Of a stretch of DNA of 64,000 bases, positions 25,254 through 34,323 are shown piece by piece. How positions within the stretch are numbered: the first letter of the stretch is position 1; every line of letters begins with the position of its first letter. The position numbers and the translations under genes are program-made. The notes beneath the pieces were generated by a model. The model did no database searches. It was not told the origin of the DNA and saw only the letters and a program-made list of their open reading frames with translations. Source of the stretch: Microbacterium sufflavum (GTDB lineage: Bacteria; Actinomycetota; Actinomycetes; Actinomycetales; Microbacteriaceae); the NCBI RefSeq assembly GCF_023091155.1, contig NZ_JAHWXK010000002.1, positions 124,001-188,000 of the forward strand, given 5' to 3'.

Positions 25254-27847
25254 CACGACGCCTCGACCGGGGCGAGCTCGATCGCGGTCACCGCGAACTC
25301 CTCGGCCTCGGTGAACTCGAGCTCGGCGATGCGGCCGACCGCGCGGAGGTCGTCGGCGGCGGCGCGCAGCGCGTCGAGCTTCGCGGCAGGGGCGGCGATC
25401 GCCGCGCGCGACACCGGGGTCTTCTGCGACGCCTTCGCCTCGGTCTTCGCACGACGGATGCCGATCAGGGCCTCGCTCGCGGCGGCCAGCACCGCGGCGT
25501 CGCCCTCGATGCCCAGCGGCTCCGGCCACGCGGCGGTGTGCACGGAACCCTGCTCGAACCACGACCACGCCTCCTCGGTCGCGAACGACAGCACGGGCGC
25601 GAGCAGACGCAGGAGCGTGGACAGCGCCAGGCGCAGCGCCAGTGCCGCCGACGCCTGTCCCACGTCGTTCTGGTTGTACGCCCGCTCCTTCACCAGCTCC
25701 AGGTAGTCGTCGCAGAACGTCCAGAAGAACGCCTCGGTGAGCTCGAGCGCGCGCGCGGCGTCGTAGCGGTCGAACGCCGCGGTCGCCTCCGCCACCACGG
25801 CGTCGAGGGCCGTGAGCATCGAGGCGTCCAGCGCGTGGGTGACCTGCGCCCCCTCCGGCACCGGGAACGACAGCACGAACTTCGCGGCGTTGAGCACCTT
25901 GATGGCCAGGCGCCGCCCGATCTTCACCTGGGTCGGATTCTGCGGGTCGAACGCGGCGTCCATGCCCAGTCGGCTGGAGGCCGCCCAGTACCGCACCGCG
26001 TCGGAGCCGTGCGCGTCGAGCACGTCGGCCGGGGTGACCACGTTGCCCTTCGACTTCGACATCTTCTTGCGGTCCGGGTCGACGATGAAGCCGGAGATCG
26101 CGGCGTTCTTCCACGGGGCCCTGCCGTCCTCCAGCGTGGAACGCAGCATGGTGGAGAACAGCCAGGTGCGGATGATGTCCTGCCCCTGCGGACGCAGGTC
26201 GAACGGGGCCGTGAGCTGCCACAGCTCCTCGTCGCGCTGCCAGCCGCCGGCGAGCTGCGGCGTGAGCGACGACGTGGCCCACGTGTCGAGGATGTCGGCC
26301 TCGGCGTCGAACCCGCCCGGCACGCCGCGCTGGTCTTCCGTGTACCCGGCCGGCACGTCGGTGGTCGGGTCGATCGGCAGGCTCGCGGTGTCGGGGACGA
26401 GCACGCGGTCGTAGTCGCGGTCGCCGTTCTCATCCAGCGCGTACCAGAGGGGGATCGGCACGCCGAAGAAGCGCTGCCGGGACACGAGCCAGTCGCCGGT
26501 GAGACCGCCGACCCAGTTCTCGTACCGCACGCGCATGAAGTCGGGGTGCCACGCGAGCTCCTGCCCGTGCGCGAGTAGCTGGTCACGCAGCTCGCCGTCG
26601 CGGGCGCCGTTGCGGATGTACCACTGGCGCGTGGACACGATCTCGAGCGGACGGTCGCCCTTCTCGAAGAACTTCACGGCGTGCTGGAAGGGCTTGCCGA
26701 CCGCGGTCAGGTCGCCCGTCTCCTGCAGCTTCTCGACGATCGCCTTGCGGGCGCTGAACACGGTCTTGCCGGCGACCTCGGCCGCGTACCAGGCGCGGGC
26801 GTCGGCGTCGGCCACGAGAGACGGAGCCTCCGGGAGGAACCGGCCGTCGAGGCCGATCGTGGTCATGTTCGGCAGGTCGCGACCATCGGTCGTGCGCAGC
26901 TCGCGCCACCAGACGATGTCGGTCACGTCGCCGAAGGTGCACACCATGGCGGCACCGGTGCCCTTGTCGGGCTGGGCGAGGTGGTGACCGTGGATCTCGA
27001 TCTCGGCACCGAAGAACGGGGTGCGCACCTTCGTGCCGATCAGGTGCTTGTGCGGGCCCTCGGGGTGGGTCACGATCGCGATGCACGCGGGGAGGAGCTC
27101 CGGACGCGTGGTGTCGATCGCGATCGAGCCGGAGCCGTCCGCGAAGGGGAACTCGATCGTGTGATACGCGGCCTGCTGGTCGCGGTCCTCCAGCTCGGCC
27201 TGCGCGATGGCGGAGCGGAAGTCGATGTCCCACAGCGTCGGCGCGAGGGCCTGGTAAGCCTCGCCCCGGTCGATGTTGCGCAGGAACGCGAGCTGGCTCT
27301 GGCGGATCGTGTCGTCGGAGATCGTGCGGTAGGTCTGCGTCCAGTCCACGCTCAGGCCGAGCTGCCGGAACAGTGCCTCGAACTGCTTCTCATCCTCGAT
27401 CGTGAGGCGCTCGCACAGCTCGATGAAGTTGCGCCGGCTGATGGGCTGCTGGTCGGCCGCACGGCTGGACTTGTTGTCTCCGCCCTCGAACGGCGGGGTG
27501 AAGTCGGGGTCGTAGGGGAGCGAGGGGTCGCAGCGCACGCCGTAGTAGTTCTGCACGCGGCGCTCGGTGGGCAGGCCGTTGTCGTCCCAGCCCATCGGGT
27601 AGAACACGGTCTTGCCGCGCATCCGCTCGTACCGCGCCTTGACGTCGGTGTGGGTGTACGAGAACACGTGCCCGATGTGCAGGCTGCCCGAGGCGGTGGG
27701 CGGCGGGGTGTCGATCGAGTACACGCCCTCACGGCCGAGTTCCGCGGCGCGCAGACGGTCGAACAGGTAGGTGCCCTGCTCCGCCCAGGCGGCGTCCCAC
27801 TTCGCTTCGAGACCTTCGAGTGCGGGCTTGTCAGGGATGGCGGACAT
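25253..27847 (-). CDS. valS: Valyl-tRNA synthetase
   Basis: This class Ia synthetase charges tRNA-Val. The 864-aa protein has the HIGH motif in SGSLHIGHVFSYTHTD, the CP1 editing domain in the middle, KKMSKSKGNVV, an anticodon-binding helical region, and a short C-terminal section. DNGLPTERRVQNYYGV is typical of the shorter bacterial or archaeal ValS form. ATG 27847 gives MSAIPDKPALEGLEAKW and is preceded by GAGGAGA. A -10 TAGACT lies about 65 nt upstream. I see no T-box in the 156-nt leader and gap region. Confidence 0.97.
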   Translation of the reverse strand: MSAIPDKPALEGLEAKWDAAWAEQGTYLFDRLRAAELGREGVYSIDTPPPTASGSLHIGHVFSYTHTDVKARYERMRGKTVFYPMGWDDNGLPTERRVQNYYGVRCDPSLPYDPDFTPPFEGGDNKSSRAADQQPISRRNFIELCERLTIEDEKQFEALFRQLGLSVDWTQTYRTISDDTIRQSQLAFLRNIDRGEAYQALAPTLWDIDFRSAIAQAELEDRDQQAAYHTIEFPFADGSGSIAIDTTRPELLPACIAIVTHPEGPHKHLIGTKVRTPFFGAEIEIHGHHLAQPDKGTGAAMVCTFGDVTDIVWWRELRTTDGRDLPNMTTIGLDGRFLPEAPSLVADADARAWYAAEVAGKTVFSARKAIVEKLQETGDLTAVGKPFQHAVKFFEKGDRPLEIVSTRQWYIRNGARDGELRDQLLAHGQELAWHPDFMRVRYENWVGGLTGDWLVSRQRFFGVPIPLWYALDENGDRDYDRVLVPDTASLPIDPTTDVPAGYTEDQRGVPGGFDAEADILDTWATSSLTPQLAGGWQRDEELWQLTAPFDLRPQGQDIIRTWLFSTMLRSTLEDGRAPWKNAAISGFIVDPDRKKMSKSKGNVVTPADVLDAHGSDAVRYWAASSRLGMDAAFDPQNPTQVKIGRRLAIKVLNAAKFVLSFPVPEGAQVTHALDASMLTALDAVVAEATAAFDRYDAARALELTEAFFWTFCDDYLELVKERAYNQNDVGQASAALALRLALSTLLRLLAPVLSFATEEAWSWFEQGSVHTAAWPEPLGIEGDAAVLAAASEALIGIRRAKTEAKASQKTPVSRAAIAAPAAKLDALRAAADDLRAVGRIAELEFTEAEEFAVTAIELAPVEAS

Positions 27848-27912
27848 GGAGGTCTCCTCGAGCGATGTATGCGGCACTGTGTGAGCGTGCCTGAGTGTGG
27901 GTGGTGCCGCCC

Positions 27913-27918
27913 AGTCTA
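27913..27918 (-). promoter_or_regulatory. Probable -10 element of the valS promoter
   Basis: On the minus strand the sequence reads TAGACT (plus strand AGTCTA), matching TAnnnT, with an expected 5' leader of about 58 nt. A clear -35 is not seen. Confidence 0.45.
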
Positions 27919-28003
27919 CCGAGCGTGCGGGCGGGTCGCTCGACCGCGGCGGGCACTCGGCGCGGCGCGGACCCGCACCCGCCGCGACTGGGAGGATCGG
28001 AGC

Positions 28004-29053
28004 ATGACATCGCCGTCGTCCTCGTCCACCCGTCCCCGGCTCGCCGACCTCGGCGTCGCGCCCGGAGCCTTCGCGCGCGGTGCGGAGAACGCGATCACCG
28101 ACGTGCCCGGGGTGCGGGTCGGCCACGCCACGCTGCACGGCGACGGTCTGCACACGGGGGTCACGGCGATCGTGCCGGACGCGCTCACCGCGCGGCGCCG
28201 CAGCCTTCCCGCGAACCTCTCCGTGGGCAACGGCTACGGCAAGCTCGTCGGTGCCACGCAGCTGCGCGAGCTCGGCGCGCTGGAGACGCCGATCCTCCTC
28301 ACGTCGACCCTGTCGGTGTTCCGCGTGGCCGACGCGCTGCTCGGGCACCTGCTGGCGACACCCGCGCACGCGCACACGACGACGCTGAACCCGGTGGTGG
28401 GGGAGACGAACGACGGGTTCCTCTCGGACATCCGTCGGCGGGCCGTGGGCGAGGAGCAGGTGGTCGCGGCACTGGAGGCGGCGGCGTCCGGTCCCGTCGC
28501 GGAGGGCTGTGTCGGTGCGGGTGCCGGGACGGTCGCCCTCGGCTACAAGGGCGGCATCGGCACGGCGTCACGGGTGGTCGACGTGGCCGGAACCCCGTGC
28601 ACGGTCGGCGCGCTCGTGCAGACGAACTTCAGTGGCACGCTGCGCATCGCCGGGGTGCCCCTGCCCGCGGAGGAGCTGCTCACGGACGACCCTGCGGAGC
28701 CGGTCGGGAACTCCTGCATGATCGTCGTCGCCACCGATGCGCCGGTCGACGGCCGCCAGCTCGGGCGCGTGGCCAACCGCGCCGTGTTCGCGATGCGGGG
28801 CGTCGGTGCCGACTACGCGCAGGGCAGCGGCGACTACGCCATCGCGTTCTCCGTGCACGACCCGGCGACGGGCGGGCTCGCGGCGGACGACGAGCTCTCG
28901 CCGCTGTTCGCCGCGACGATGGACGCGGTCGAGGAGGCGCTGATCAACTCCGTGCTGGCCGCCGAGACCACCGTGGGCCCCGAGGGGCGGACGGCGCACG
29001 CGGTGCCGATCGATCGGGTGCGGGAGCGCCTGGCGCGCGCCGGGGTCGTCTGA
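28004..29053 (+). CDS. P1-family (DmpA/BapA-like) N-terminal nucleophile aminopeptidase
   Basis: P1 peptidases are self-cleaving Ntn hydrolases. Known members remove N-terminal residues from D-amino acid amides or peptides (DmpA) or from beta-amino acid peptides (BapA). The 349-aa protein shows NAITDVPGVRVGHATL at the N-terminus, the NGYGK segment, GCVGAGAGTVALGYKGGIG, and the autocleavage site before Ser237 in PVGNSCMIVVATDAP. That Asn-Ser junction would leave Ser237 as the nucleophile of the beta chain. GGGAGG precedes ATG 28004. It faces the peptide-catabolic cluster that follows and fits its D-peptide theme. Substrate choice between D- and beta-residues is open. Confidence 0.9.
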   Translation: MTSPSSSSTRPRLADLGVAPGAFARGAENAITDVPGVRVGHATLHGDGLHTGVTAIVPDALTARRRSLPANLSVGNGYGKLVGATQLRELGALETPILLTSTLSVFRVADALLGHLLATPAHAHTTTLNPVVGETNDGFLSDIRRRAVGEEQVVAALEAAASGPVAEGCVGAGAGTVALGYKGGIGTASRVVDVAGTPCTVGALVQTNFSGTLRIAGVPLPAEELLTDDPAEPVGNSCMIVVATDAPVDGRQLGRVANRAVFAMRGVGADYAQGSGDYAIAFSVHDPATGGLAADDELSPLFAATMDAVEEALINSVLAAETTVGPEGRTAHAVPIDRVRERLARAGVV

Positions 29054-29141
29054 CCGGCGGGGGGGGAAACGTCGCCGTGGAGGACGGACGCGCGACGTGT
29101 TACGGCAACCGCGCCCGGATGTCCCGCGGTGCGAGCGGTGC

Positions 29142-29954
29142 TCAGTCGGCGAGCGCGGCGTGGATGCCCTCGCCGATCCGGCGCATGGCCGCGAGCACCG
29201 GGCCGCGGCCGTCCGCACCGCTGTTCCAGGTGGCCAGCACGGCGTAGGCGATGCGCCGGGTGGGCGACATGACGAGGCCCGTGTCGGCGCGGACCCGCGA
29301 GATCGTCCCGGTCTTGTTCAGCAGCCACACGCCACGGTCGAAACCCCAGTGCGCGAGCGGGTCGAGCTCGAACGCCGAGGCGACCATCGACAGGTCCATG
29401 CCGGCACCGAGCCACCGCCGCAGCGTGTCGGCCGACGCGGGCGAGAGATCGGCGCCGTCGGCGAGCCGCGACATGAAGCGCACGAGCTCCGCGGCGTTCG
29501 CGTGCGACAGCGTCCGGGGAGCGCCGGGCGGGATCGGCCACCGCACGATGTCGTCGAGCGCGGAGGCGGTGTAGCCGAGCGCCCGGGTGTGCTCCTGCAC
29601 CACGGGGATGCCGATCACGCGGCCCAGGGTGTTGGTGGCGGCGTTGTCGCTCACCGCGCCGATCAGCGCCGCCACGTCGTACAGCGACAGCTCGTCGGCC
29701 TGCAGCAGGTACCACAGCCCCGAGTCCTCGATGGCCTCCACGGGGCGCCGGGTCACGCGCTCCTCCAGCGTGCGGGTGCCCGCGTCGACCTCGGCGAGCA
29801 GCCGGTGCAGCAGGAAGATCTTGCCAACGCTCGCGGTGTCCTGCACGGCCTCGGGGTCGTGGCGCAGCAGCACCTCGCCGGTGTCGACGTCCTGCACGAG
29901 CACCGACCACACGGTGCCGTTCCCGCTCGGCAGCTCCACGTCGATCGCGCTCAT
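29142..29954 (-). CDS. Penicilloyl-serine-fold hydrolase, class A beta-lactamase-like (second of a tandem pair)
   Basis: The 270-aa protein has the three active-site elements of the fold: SxxK with Ser42 and Lys45 (ASVGK), SDN in AVSDNAATN, and KTG in LLNKTGTI. The Omega-loop ExxLN that carries the deacylating Glu of class A beta-lactamases is not recognisable. No signal peptide is present, so it should be cytoplasmic. This argues for a peptidase, amidase or esterase and against an antibiotic-resistance enzyme. It overlaps its upstream paralogue by ATGA and is the last gene of the leftward operon. Confidence 0.85.
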   Translation of the reverse strand: MSAIDVELPSGNGTVWSVLVQDVDTGEVLLRHDPEAVQDTASVGKIFLLHRLLAEVDAGTRTLEERVTRRPVEAIEDSGLWYLLQADELSLYDVAALIGAVSDNAATNTLGRVIGIPVVQEHTRALGYTASALDDIVRWPIPPGAPRTLSHANAAELVRFMSRLADGADLSPASADTLRRWLGAGMDLSMVASAFELDPLAHWGFDRGVWLLNKTGTISRVRADTGLVMSPTRRIAYAVLATWNSGADGRGPVLAAMRRIGEGIHAALAD

Positions 29955-30787
29955 GCGTCCCCTCCGTCGTCGCGCGGGCGTCCGGTCACGTGCGCCCGCA
30001 TGAGCTCGCCGACCGCGCGCATGCCGTCGAGCACGGGCGCTCGCAGATCGGTGCCCGCGGTCTTCCAGTTCGCCGCGACGGCGTAGGCGACCGCGCCCTC
30101 CGGGCCGCGCAGCAGTCCGACGTCCACCCGAGCGAAGCCCACGCTGCCGGTCTTGTGACGCAGCACCAGGCCCTGGTACTCGGCCTCGACGTGCGCGAGG
30201 GGGTCGAGCAGGAACGCGTCGGCGGTCATCGACGTGTCGGTGTCGGCGGCCAGCCAGTCCAGCACGCGCGCACTCACGGCGGGGGAGAAGACCTCGCCGG
30301 CGCCGAGCCGCCGCATCACGTCGGACAGCTCGGCCGCGGTGCCGAACGACGGCGTCCACGGCAGGTCGGGCGTGCGCTCGTTGCGGATGTAGTCGTGCAG
30401 CGCGGTGTCGCGGTAGCCGAGCTCCGGGGCGACCGCGCGGACGGCGTCGAGTCCGCAGAGGTGGAGGAGCGCGTTCGTGGCGAGGTTGTCGCTCACGGCG
30501 CCGACGAGGAGTGCCGCGTCGTGCACGGTGACGCGCTGGTCGTGCATCCGGTACAGCAGCCCCGAGTCCTCGACACGGTGCTCGTCGGGGATGTCGATGC
30601 GCGCGTCCGCCGCGAGCGTCCCGTCCTCCAGCCGCCGGGCGACCTCGATGAGCAGGAAGATCTTGCCGATGCTCGCGGTCTCGCACTGCACGTCCGGGTC
30701 GTGCTCGGCCAGGGTCGCCCCGGTGTCCGCGTCGAGCAGCCGGACGGACCAGGTCGCCCGGGGGTCGAGCGGGGGGAGGGCGATCAT
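29951..30787 (-). CDS. Penicilloyl-serine-fold hydrolase, class A beta-lactamase-like (first of a tandem pair)
   Basis: The 278-aa paralogue of the next gene has ASIGK (SxxK), AVSDNLATN (SDN) and LRHKTGSV (KTG). Again no signal peptide and no clear ExxLN motif are present, so the cytoplasmic product probably acts on imported peptides. The pair shares the layout of D-Asp-x2-Gly-E-V/T-L before the nucleophile and of NWKTAG or TWNSGAD near the end, indicating tandem duplication followed by divergence. ATGA overlaps link it to the LD-carboxypeptidase gene before it and its paralogue after it. Confidence 0.85.
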   Translation of the reverse strand: MIALPPLDPRATWSVRLLDADTGATLAEHDPDVQCETASIGKIFLLIEVARRLEDGTLAADARIDIPDEHRVEDSGLLYRMHDQRVTVHDAALLVGAVSDNLATNALLHLCGLDAVRAVAPELGYRDTALHDYIRNERTPDLPWTPSFGTAAELSDVMRRLGAGEVFSPAVSARVLDWLAADTDTSMTADAFLLDPLAHVEAEYQGLVLRHKTGSVGFARVDVGLLRGPEGAVAYAVAANWKTAGTDLRAPVLDGMRAVGELMRAHVTGRPRDDGGDA

Positions 30788-31761
30788 GCCGGCAGCCCGA
30801 CCGTGAGGCGCGGCTCGTCCCCGGTCGCGTCGAGCACCCCGTCCACGCCGAGCGGGATCGTCAGCGCGTGCGGGTCGTGGCCGAAGCCCTGCTCCCACAG
30901 CACCGGCACCCCGCGGTCTTGGAACTCGTCGCGCATCAGGGCGTGCACGAGTTCAAGGTCGCCGCACTCGTGCCAGGAGCCCAGCACGATGCCCGAGGCC
31001 TGGGCGAGCCGCCCGGCCCGGCGCAGCTGCGTCACGAAGCCGTCCAGCCGGTACGGCTCCTCCGTGATGTCCTCCAGGAACAGGATGCCCGGGGCGGCGA
31101 CGGAGGCCTCCGGCGCCCCCAGTCCCGCCGCCAGGAGGCTGAGGTTGCCGCCGGTGAAGCGTCCCTCCGCCCGGCCCCGCGTCATGATCTCGGTCTTCGG
31201 GCCGATGAGCTCCCGTCCGCGCCAGGGCTCGAACAGCCAGCGCTGCACGTCGTCGCGCACGGTCGGCGAGTCGCGGAACACGTTGTTGCCCGCCATCGGA
31301 CAGAACAGCGTGGCGACGCCGAGGTGCGCGCGCCAGGTCTCGTGCAGCGCGGTCACGTCGGACGAGCCGGTGAGCAGCTTCGGCCGTCCGTCCCGCCGGA
31401 GGGCTCCCCGCCGCATGGCCGCCCAGTCGATGCCGTCGAGCAGCCGCAGGGCGCCGTAGCCGCCGCGGGCCGTGACGACCGCGTCGACCTCGGGGTCCAG
31501 CCAGGCGGCCACGAGGTCGGCGCGGCGCAGGTCGTCGGGGCCGGCGAGGTAGGAGGCGCGCGGGTGCGGCGTGAGCACGTGCTCTCCCACCCTCACGTTC
31601 AGGCCCCACGACTCGTAGTAGTCGACGGCGCGCTGCGTGTTCTCCTCGTTGCCGGGGCCCGAGGGCGACACGATCGCCACGGTGTCGCCCGGTCGCAGCG
31701 GCGCGGAGTCCAGGTAGGGCGAGTCCGTGCCGATCGCGGTGCCCTCCATCGTGTCGGTCAT
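30784..31761 (-). CDS. S66 family LD-carboxypeptidase (LdcA/MccF-like)
   Basis: S66 enzymes remove a C-terminal D-residue from an L-D bond, as LdcA does with D-Ala of murein tetrapeptides. MccF homologues cleave peptidyl-nucleotide antibiotics. The 325-aa protein shows the N-terminal LRPGDTVAIVSPSGP, the nucleophile Ser in LLTGSSDVTAL, the Glu region ILFLEDITEEPY, and the His in EQGFGHDPHALTIPLG. It is cytoplasmic. It sits in one operon with a peptide importer and two serine hydrolases, as in the B. subtilis dpp-ykf murein-peptide locus, which supports the LdcA role. Confidence 0.92.
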   Translation of the reverse strand: MTDTMEGTAIGTDSPYLDSAPLRPGDTVAIVSPSGPGNEENTQRAVDYYESWGLNVRVGEHVLTPHPRASYLAGPDDLRRADLVAAWLDPEVDAVVTARGGYGALRLLDGIDWAAMRRGALRRDGRPKLLTGSSDVTALHETWRAHLGVATLFCPMAGNNVFRDSPTVRDDVQRWLFEPWRGRELIGPKTEIMTRGRAEGRFTGGNLSLLAAGLGAPEASVAAPGILFLEDITEEPYRLDGFVTQLRRAGRLAQASGIVLGSWHECGDLELVHALMRDEFQDRGVPVLWEQGFGHDPHALTIPLGVDGVLDATGDEPRLTVGLPA

Positions 31762-33407
31762 GCGGTCCTCTCCTCGATGCGCGGTGCCGCGGAGAGCAGG
31801 TGCCGCGTGTACTCGTGCTGAGGGTTCAGCAGCACCTCCTCCGTGGGGCCGTGCTCCACGATCTGCCCGTGGTACATGACGGCGACCGTGTGGGCGATGT
31901 TCCACGCGAGCCCGAGGTCGTGCGTGATGACGAGCGCCGAGAGCCCGAGGCGGCGGCGCAGGTCGAGCAGCAGTCCCAGGATCTCGCCGCGCACCGAGGC
32001 GTCGAGCGAGGCGACGGGTTCGTCGGCGATCAGCATCTGCGGCTGCACGGCCAGGGCCCCGGCGATCACGACGCGCTGCCGCTGACCGCCGCTGAGCTCC
32101 TGCGGGATCGCGCCGAAGTACTGCTCGGGCGGCGTCAGCTCGGCGTCGGCGAGGCTCTGCGCCACGCGCTCGCGCTCGTCTCCGGGGTAGCGCTGCACGC
32201 GCAGGCCCTCGGCGACCGACTCGTACACGCTGTGCTTGGGGTTGAGCGCCGCCCACGGGTCCTGCAGCACCAGCTGCACCTGCGAGCGGAACTGCGCGAG
32301 CGCCCGGCCCTTCGCCGCGATCGGAGAGCCCTCGAACAGGATCTGCGACCCCGGGTCGGCGGGCTGCAGTCCCATGAGGGCGCGGGCGAGGGTCGACTTG
32401 CCCGAGCCGGACTGGCCGACCAGCGCCACGATCTCGCCGCGCCGCACCGCGAGGTCGACGTCGCGCACCGCGTGCACGGGCCGGCCTCCCGAGCGGTAGG
32501 TGACGTTGAGGCCCTTCGCCTCCAGCAGCACCTCGTCGCCGTGGACGATCTCCGGCACGTCGTCGGCGTCGCGTCCGTGCCGGGTCACCGGCGCCATGCG
32601 GGAGGCGGGGTCGCCGATGGTGGGGAACGCGTCGGCGAGCTGGCGCGTGTACGCCTGCTCGGGCGTCGTGCACACCGCGTAGCTCTCGCCGACCTCGACC
32701 AGCTCGCCGTTGCGCATGATCGCGATGCGGTCGCACGCGGTCGCGAGCACCGACAGGTCGTGGCTGATCATCAGCATCGAGATGCCGCGCTCGGCGACCA
32801 GCCGGGAGATCATGTCGAGGATCTGCTTCTGCACGATCACGTCGAGCGCGGTGGTGGGCTCGTCCGCGATGATCACCTCGGGGTCGCACGCGAGAGCCAT
32901 CGCGATCATGACGCGCTGCCGCTGCCCGCCGGAGAGCTCGTGCGGATACGCCTCGCCCTTCTGCGGCGGAAGGTCGACGACGTCGAGCAGCTCGCGCACC
33001 CGCTCCTTCCGCGCCTTCTCGGTCTTCCAGCGATCGGAGGCGTGCAGCTCCAGCGCCTCGTTCAGCTGCCATGCGACCGTGCGCACCGGGTTCAGCGAGT
33101 GCATCGCGCCCTGGAACACGATGGAGGTCTGCGCCCACCGCACGGCGCGCAGCTGTCCGAACGACAGCGTCGCCACGTCCTGGTCGCCCAGCAGCACGCG
33201 TCCGCTGAGCCGGGCGTTGCGGGGGAGCAGGCGCAGCACGCTCATCGCGAGGGTGCTCTTGCCCGACCCCGACTCGCCGGCGATGCCGAGGGTCTGCCCG
33301 GCGGGGAGGGTGAGGGAGACGTTGCGCACCGCGGCGACCTCGTCGCGGCCGGAGCGGCCGGAGGTGCGGTAGGTGATGGAGACGTCGTCGAAGATCAGGT
33401 CGGGCAT
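31758..33407 (-). CDS. Peptide ABC transporter, double ATP-binding protein
   Basis: The 549-aa protein contains two complete nucleotide-binding domains in tandem, replacing the separate DppD/DppF-type ATPases. NBD1 (about residues 1-260) has GESGSGKST, LSGGQRQRVMIAMAL and VIIADEPTTALD. NBD2 (about 290-545) has GQSGSGKST, LSGGQRQRVVIAGAL and MLIADEPVASLD. It energises the two permeases encoded just upstream. It overlaps the LD-carboxypeptidase gene by ATGA. Confidence 0.95.
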   Translation of the reverse strand: MPDLIFDDVSITYRTSGRSGRDEVAAVRNVSLTLPAGQTLGIAGESGSGKSTLAMSVLRLLPRNARLSGRVLLGDQDVATLSFGQLRAVRWAQTSIVFQGAMHSLNPVRTVAWQLNEALELHASDRWKTEKARKERVRELLDVVDLPPQKGEAYPHELSGGQRQRVMIAMALACDPEVIIADEPTTALDVIVQKQILDMISRLVAERGISMLMISHDLSVLATACDRIAIMRNGELVEVGESYAVCTTPEQAYTRQLADAFPTIGDPASRMAPVTRHGRDADDVPEIVHGDEVLLEAKGLNVTYRSGGRPVHAVRDVDLAVRRGEIVALVGQSGSGKSTLARALMGLQPADPGSQILFEGSPIAAKGRALAQFRSQVQLVLQDPWAALNPKHSVYESVAEGLRVQRYPGDERERVAQSLADAELTPPEQYFGAIPQELSGGQRQRVVIAGALAVQPQMLIADEPVASLDASVRGEILGLLLDLRRRLGLSALVITHDLGLAWNIAHTVAVMYHGQIVEHGPTEEVLLNPQHEYTRHLLSAAPRIEERTA

Positions 33408-33408
33408 C

Positions 33409-34323
33409 TCAGCGGCTCCTCAGCGTGGGGTTGGTGATGTTCTCGACCGCGCGGCCCATCACGGTGAAGGCCAGCACCACGAGCACGATCGCGATACCGG
33501 GCACGAGCACGTACCACCAGTAGCCGCTGGTCGCGGCGGAGACGTCCATCGCGTTCTTCAGGATCGAGCCCCAGGACTGCAGGGTCGTGTCGCCGAGGCC
33601 GAGGAACGCCAGCGTCGACTCGGAGATGATCGCGGAGCCGACCGTGAGGGTCGTGTTCGCGAGCACGAGCGGCAGCACCCCGGGCAGCAGGTGCTTGAGG
33701 ATGATGTGCCAGTGGCCGGCGCCGAGCGCCCGCGAGCGCTCGATGTAGTCGCGAGACTCGACCGACAGCGTCTGCGCGCGCACCACGCGGGCCGTGCCCG
33801 CCCAGGAGGTGAGGCCGATGGCGATGATGATCGTCCACACTCCGCGGCTCAGCACCGACGACAGCACGATCGCGAGGATCAGCGACGGCAGCACCAGGAA
33901 GAAGTCGATGATGCGCATCATGAGGCCGCCGAAGAAGCCGGTGAAGTGTCCGGCGGCGATGCCGACGAGCGTGCCGATGATCATCGACATCGCGGTGGCG
34001 GCGAGCCCGACGAGCAGCGACACCCTGGCGCCCCACACCATGCGCACCCAGATCTCGCGACCCTGGTGGTCGGTGCCCAGCGGGTGCTCCCACGAGGGCG
34101 GGGCGAACCGCTGCACGTCGACGAGCTTCGTCACGTCGAGCATGCTCGCGGGGGCGATGACGGGCGCGAAGATCGCGACGAGCGCCACGATGATGAGGAA
34201 GACGAGCCCCACCATGCCGGCGCGGTGGTGCGCGAACTCCCGGCAGAAGCCGGTGAAGGCGACGCCGCGGCGGTGCCATGCCAGGGCGCGGGGCGAACGG
34301 ATGGTCGGGGATGCCGTGGTCAT
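33409..34323 (-). CDS. Peptide ABC transporter permease (DppC/OppC type)
   Basis: The 304-aa membrane protein has six predicted helices, the DppC N-terminal domain with APVIAPAS and PLGTDHQGREIWVRM, and the EAA loop ERSRALGAGHWHIILKHLLPG that contacts the ATPase. It overlaps the preceding permease by ATGA and ends 2 nt before the ATPase start. Confidence 0.94.
   Translation of the reverse strand: MTTASPTIRSPRALAWHRRGVAFTGFCREFAHHRAGMVGLVFLIIVALVAIFAPVIAPASMLDVTKLVDVQRFAPPSWEHPLGTDHQGREIWVRMVWGARVSLLVGLAATAMSMIIGTLVGIAAGHFTGFFGGLMMRIIDFFLVLPSLILAIVLSSVLSRGVWTIIIAIGLTSWAGTARVVRAQTLSVESRDYIERSRALGAGHWHIILKHLLPGVLPLVLANTTLTVGSAIISESTLAFLGLGDTTLQSWGSILKNAMDVSAATSGYWWYVLVPGIAIVLVVLAFTVMGRAVENITNPTLRSR

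Noticed and set aside
27848..28003. T-box upstream of valS
   Set aside because: The minus-strand leader lacks the GGTGGTACCGCG element and is too short after the TAGACT -10 box.
29142..30787. Beta-lactam resistance genes
   Set aside because: No signal peptide, no recognisable ExxLN motif and a peptide-catabolic operon context argue against secreted beta-lactamases.
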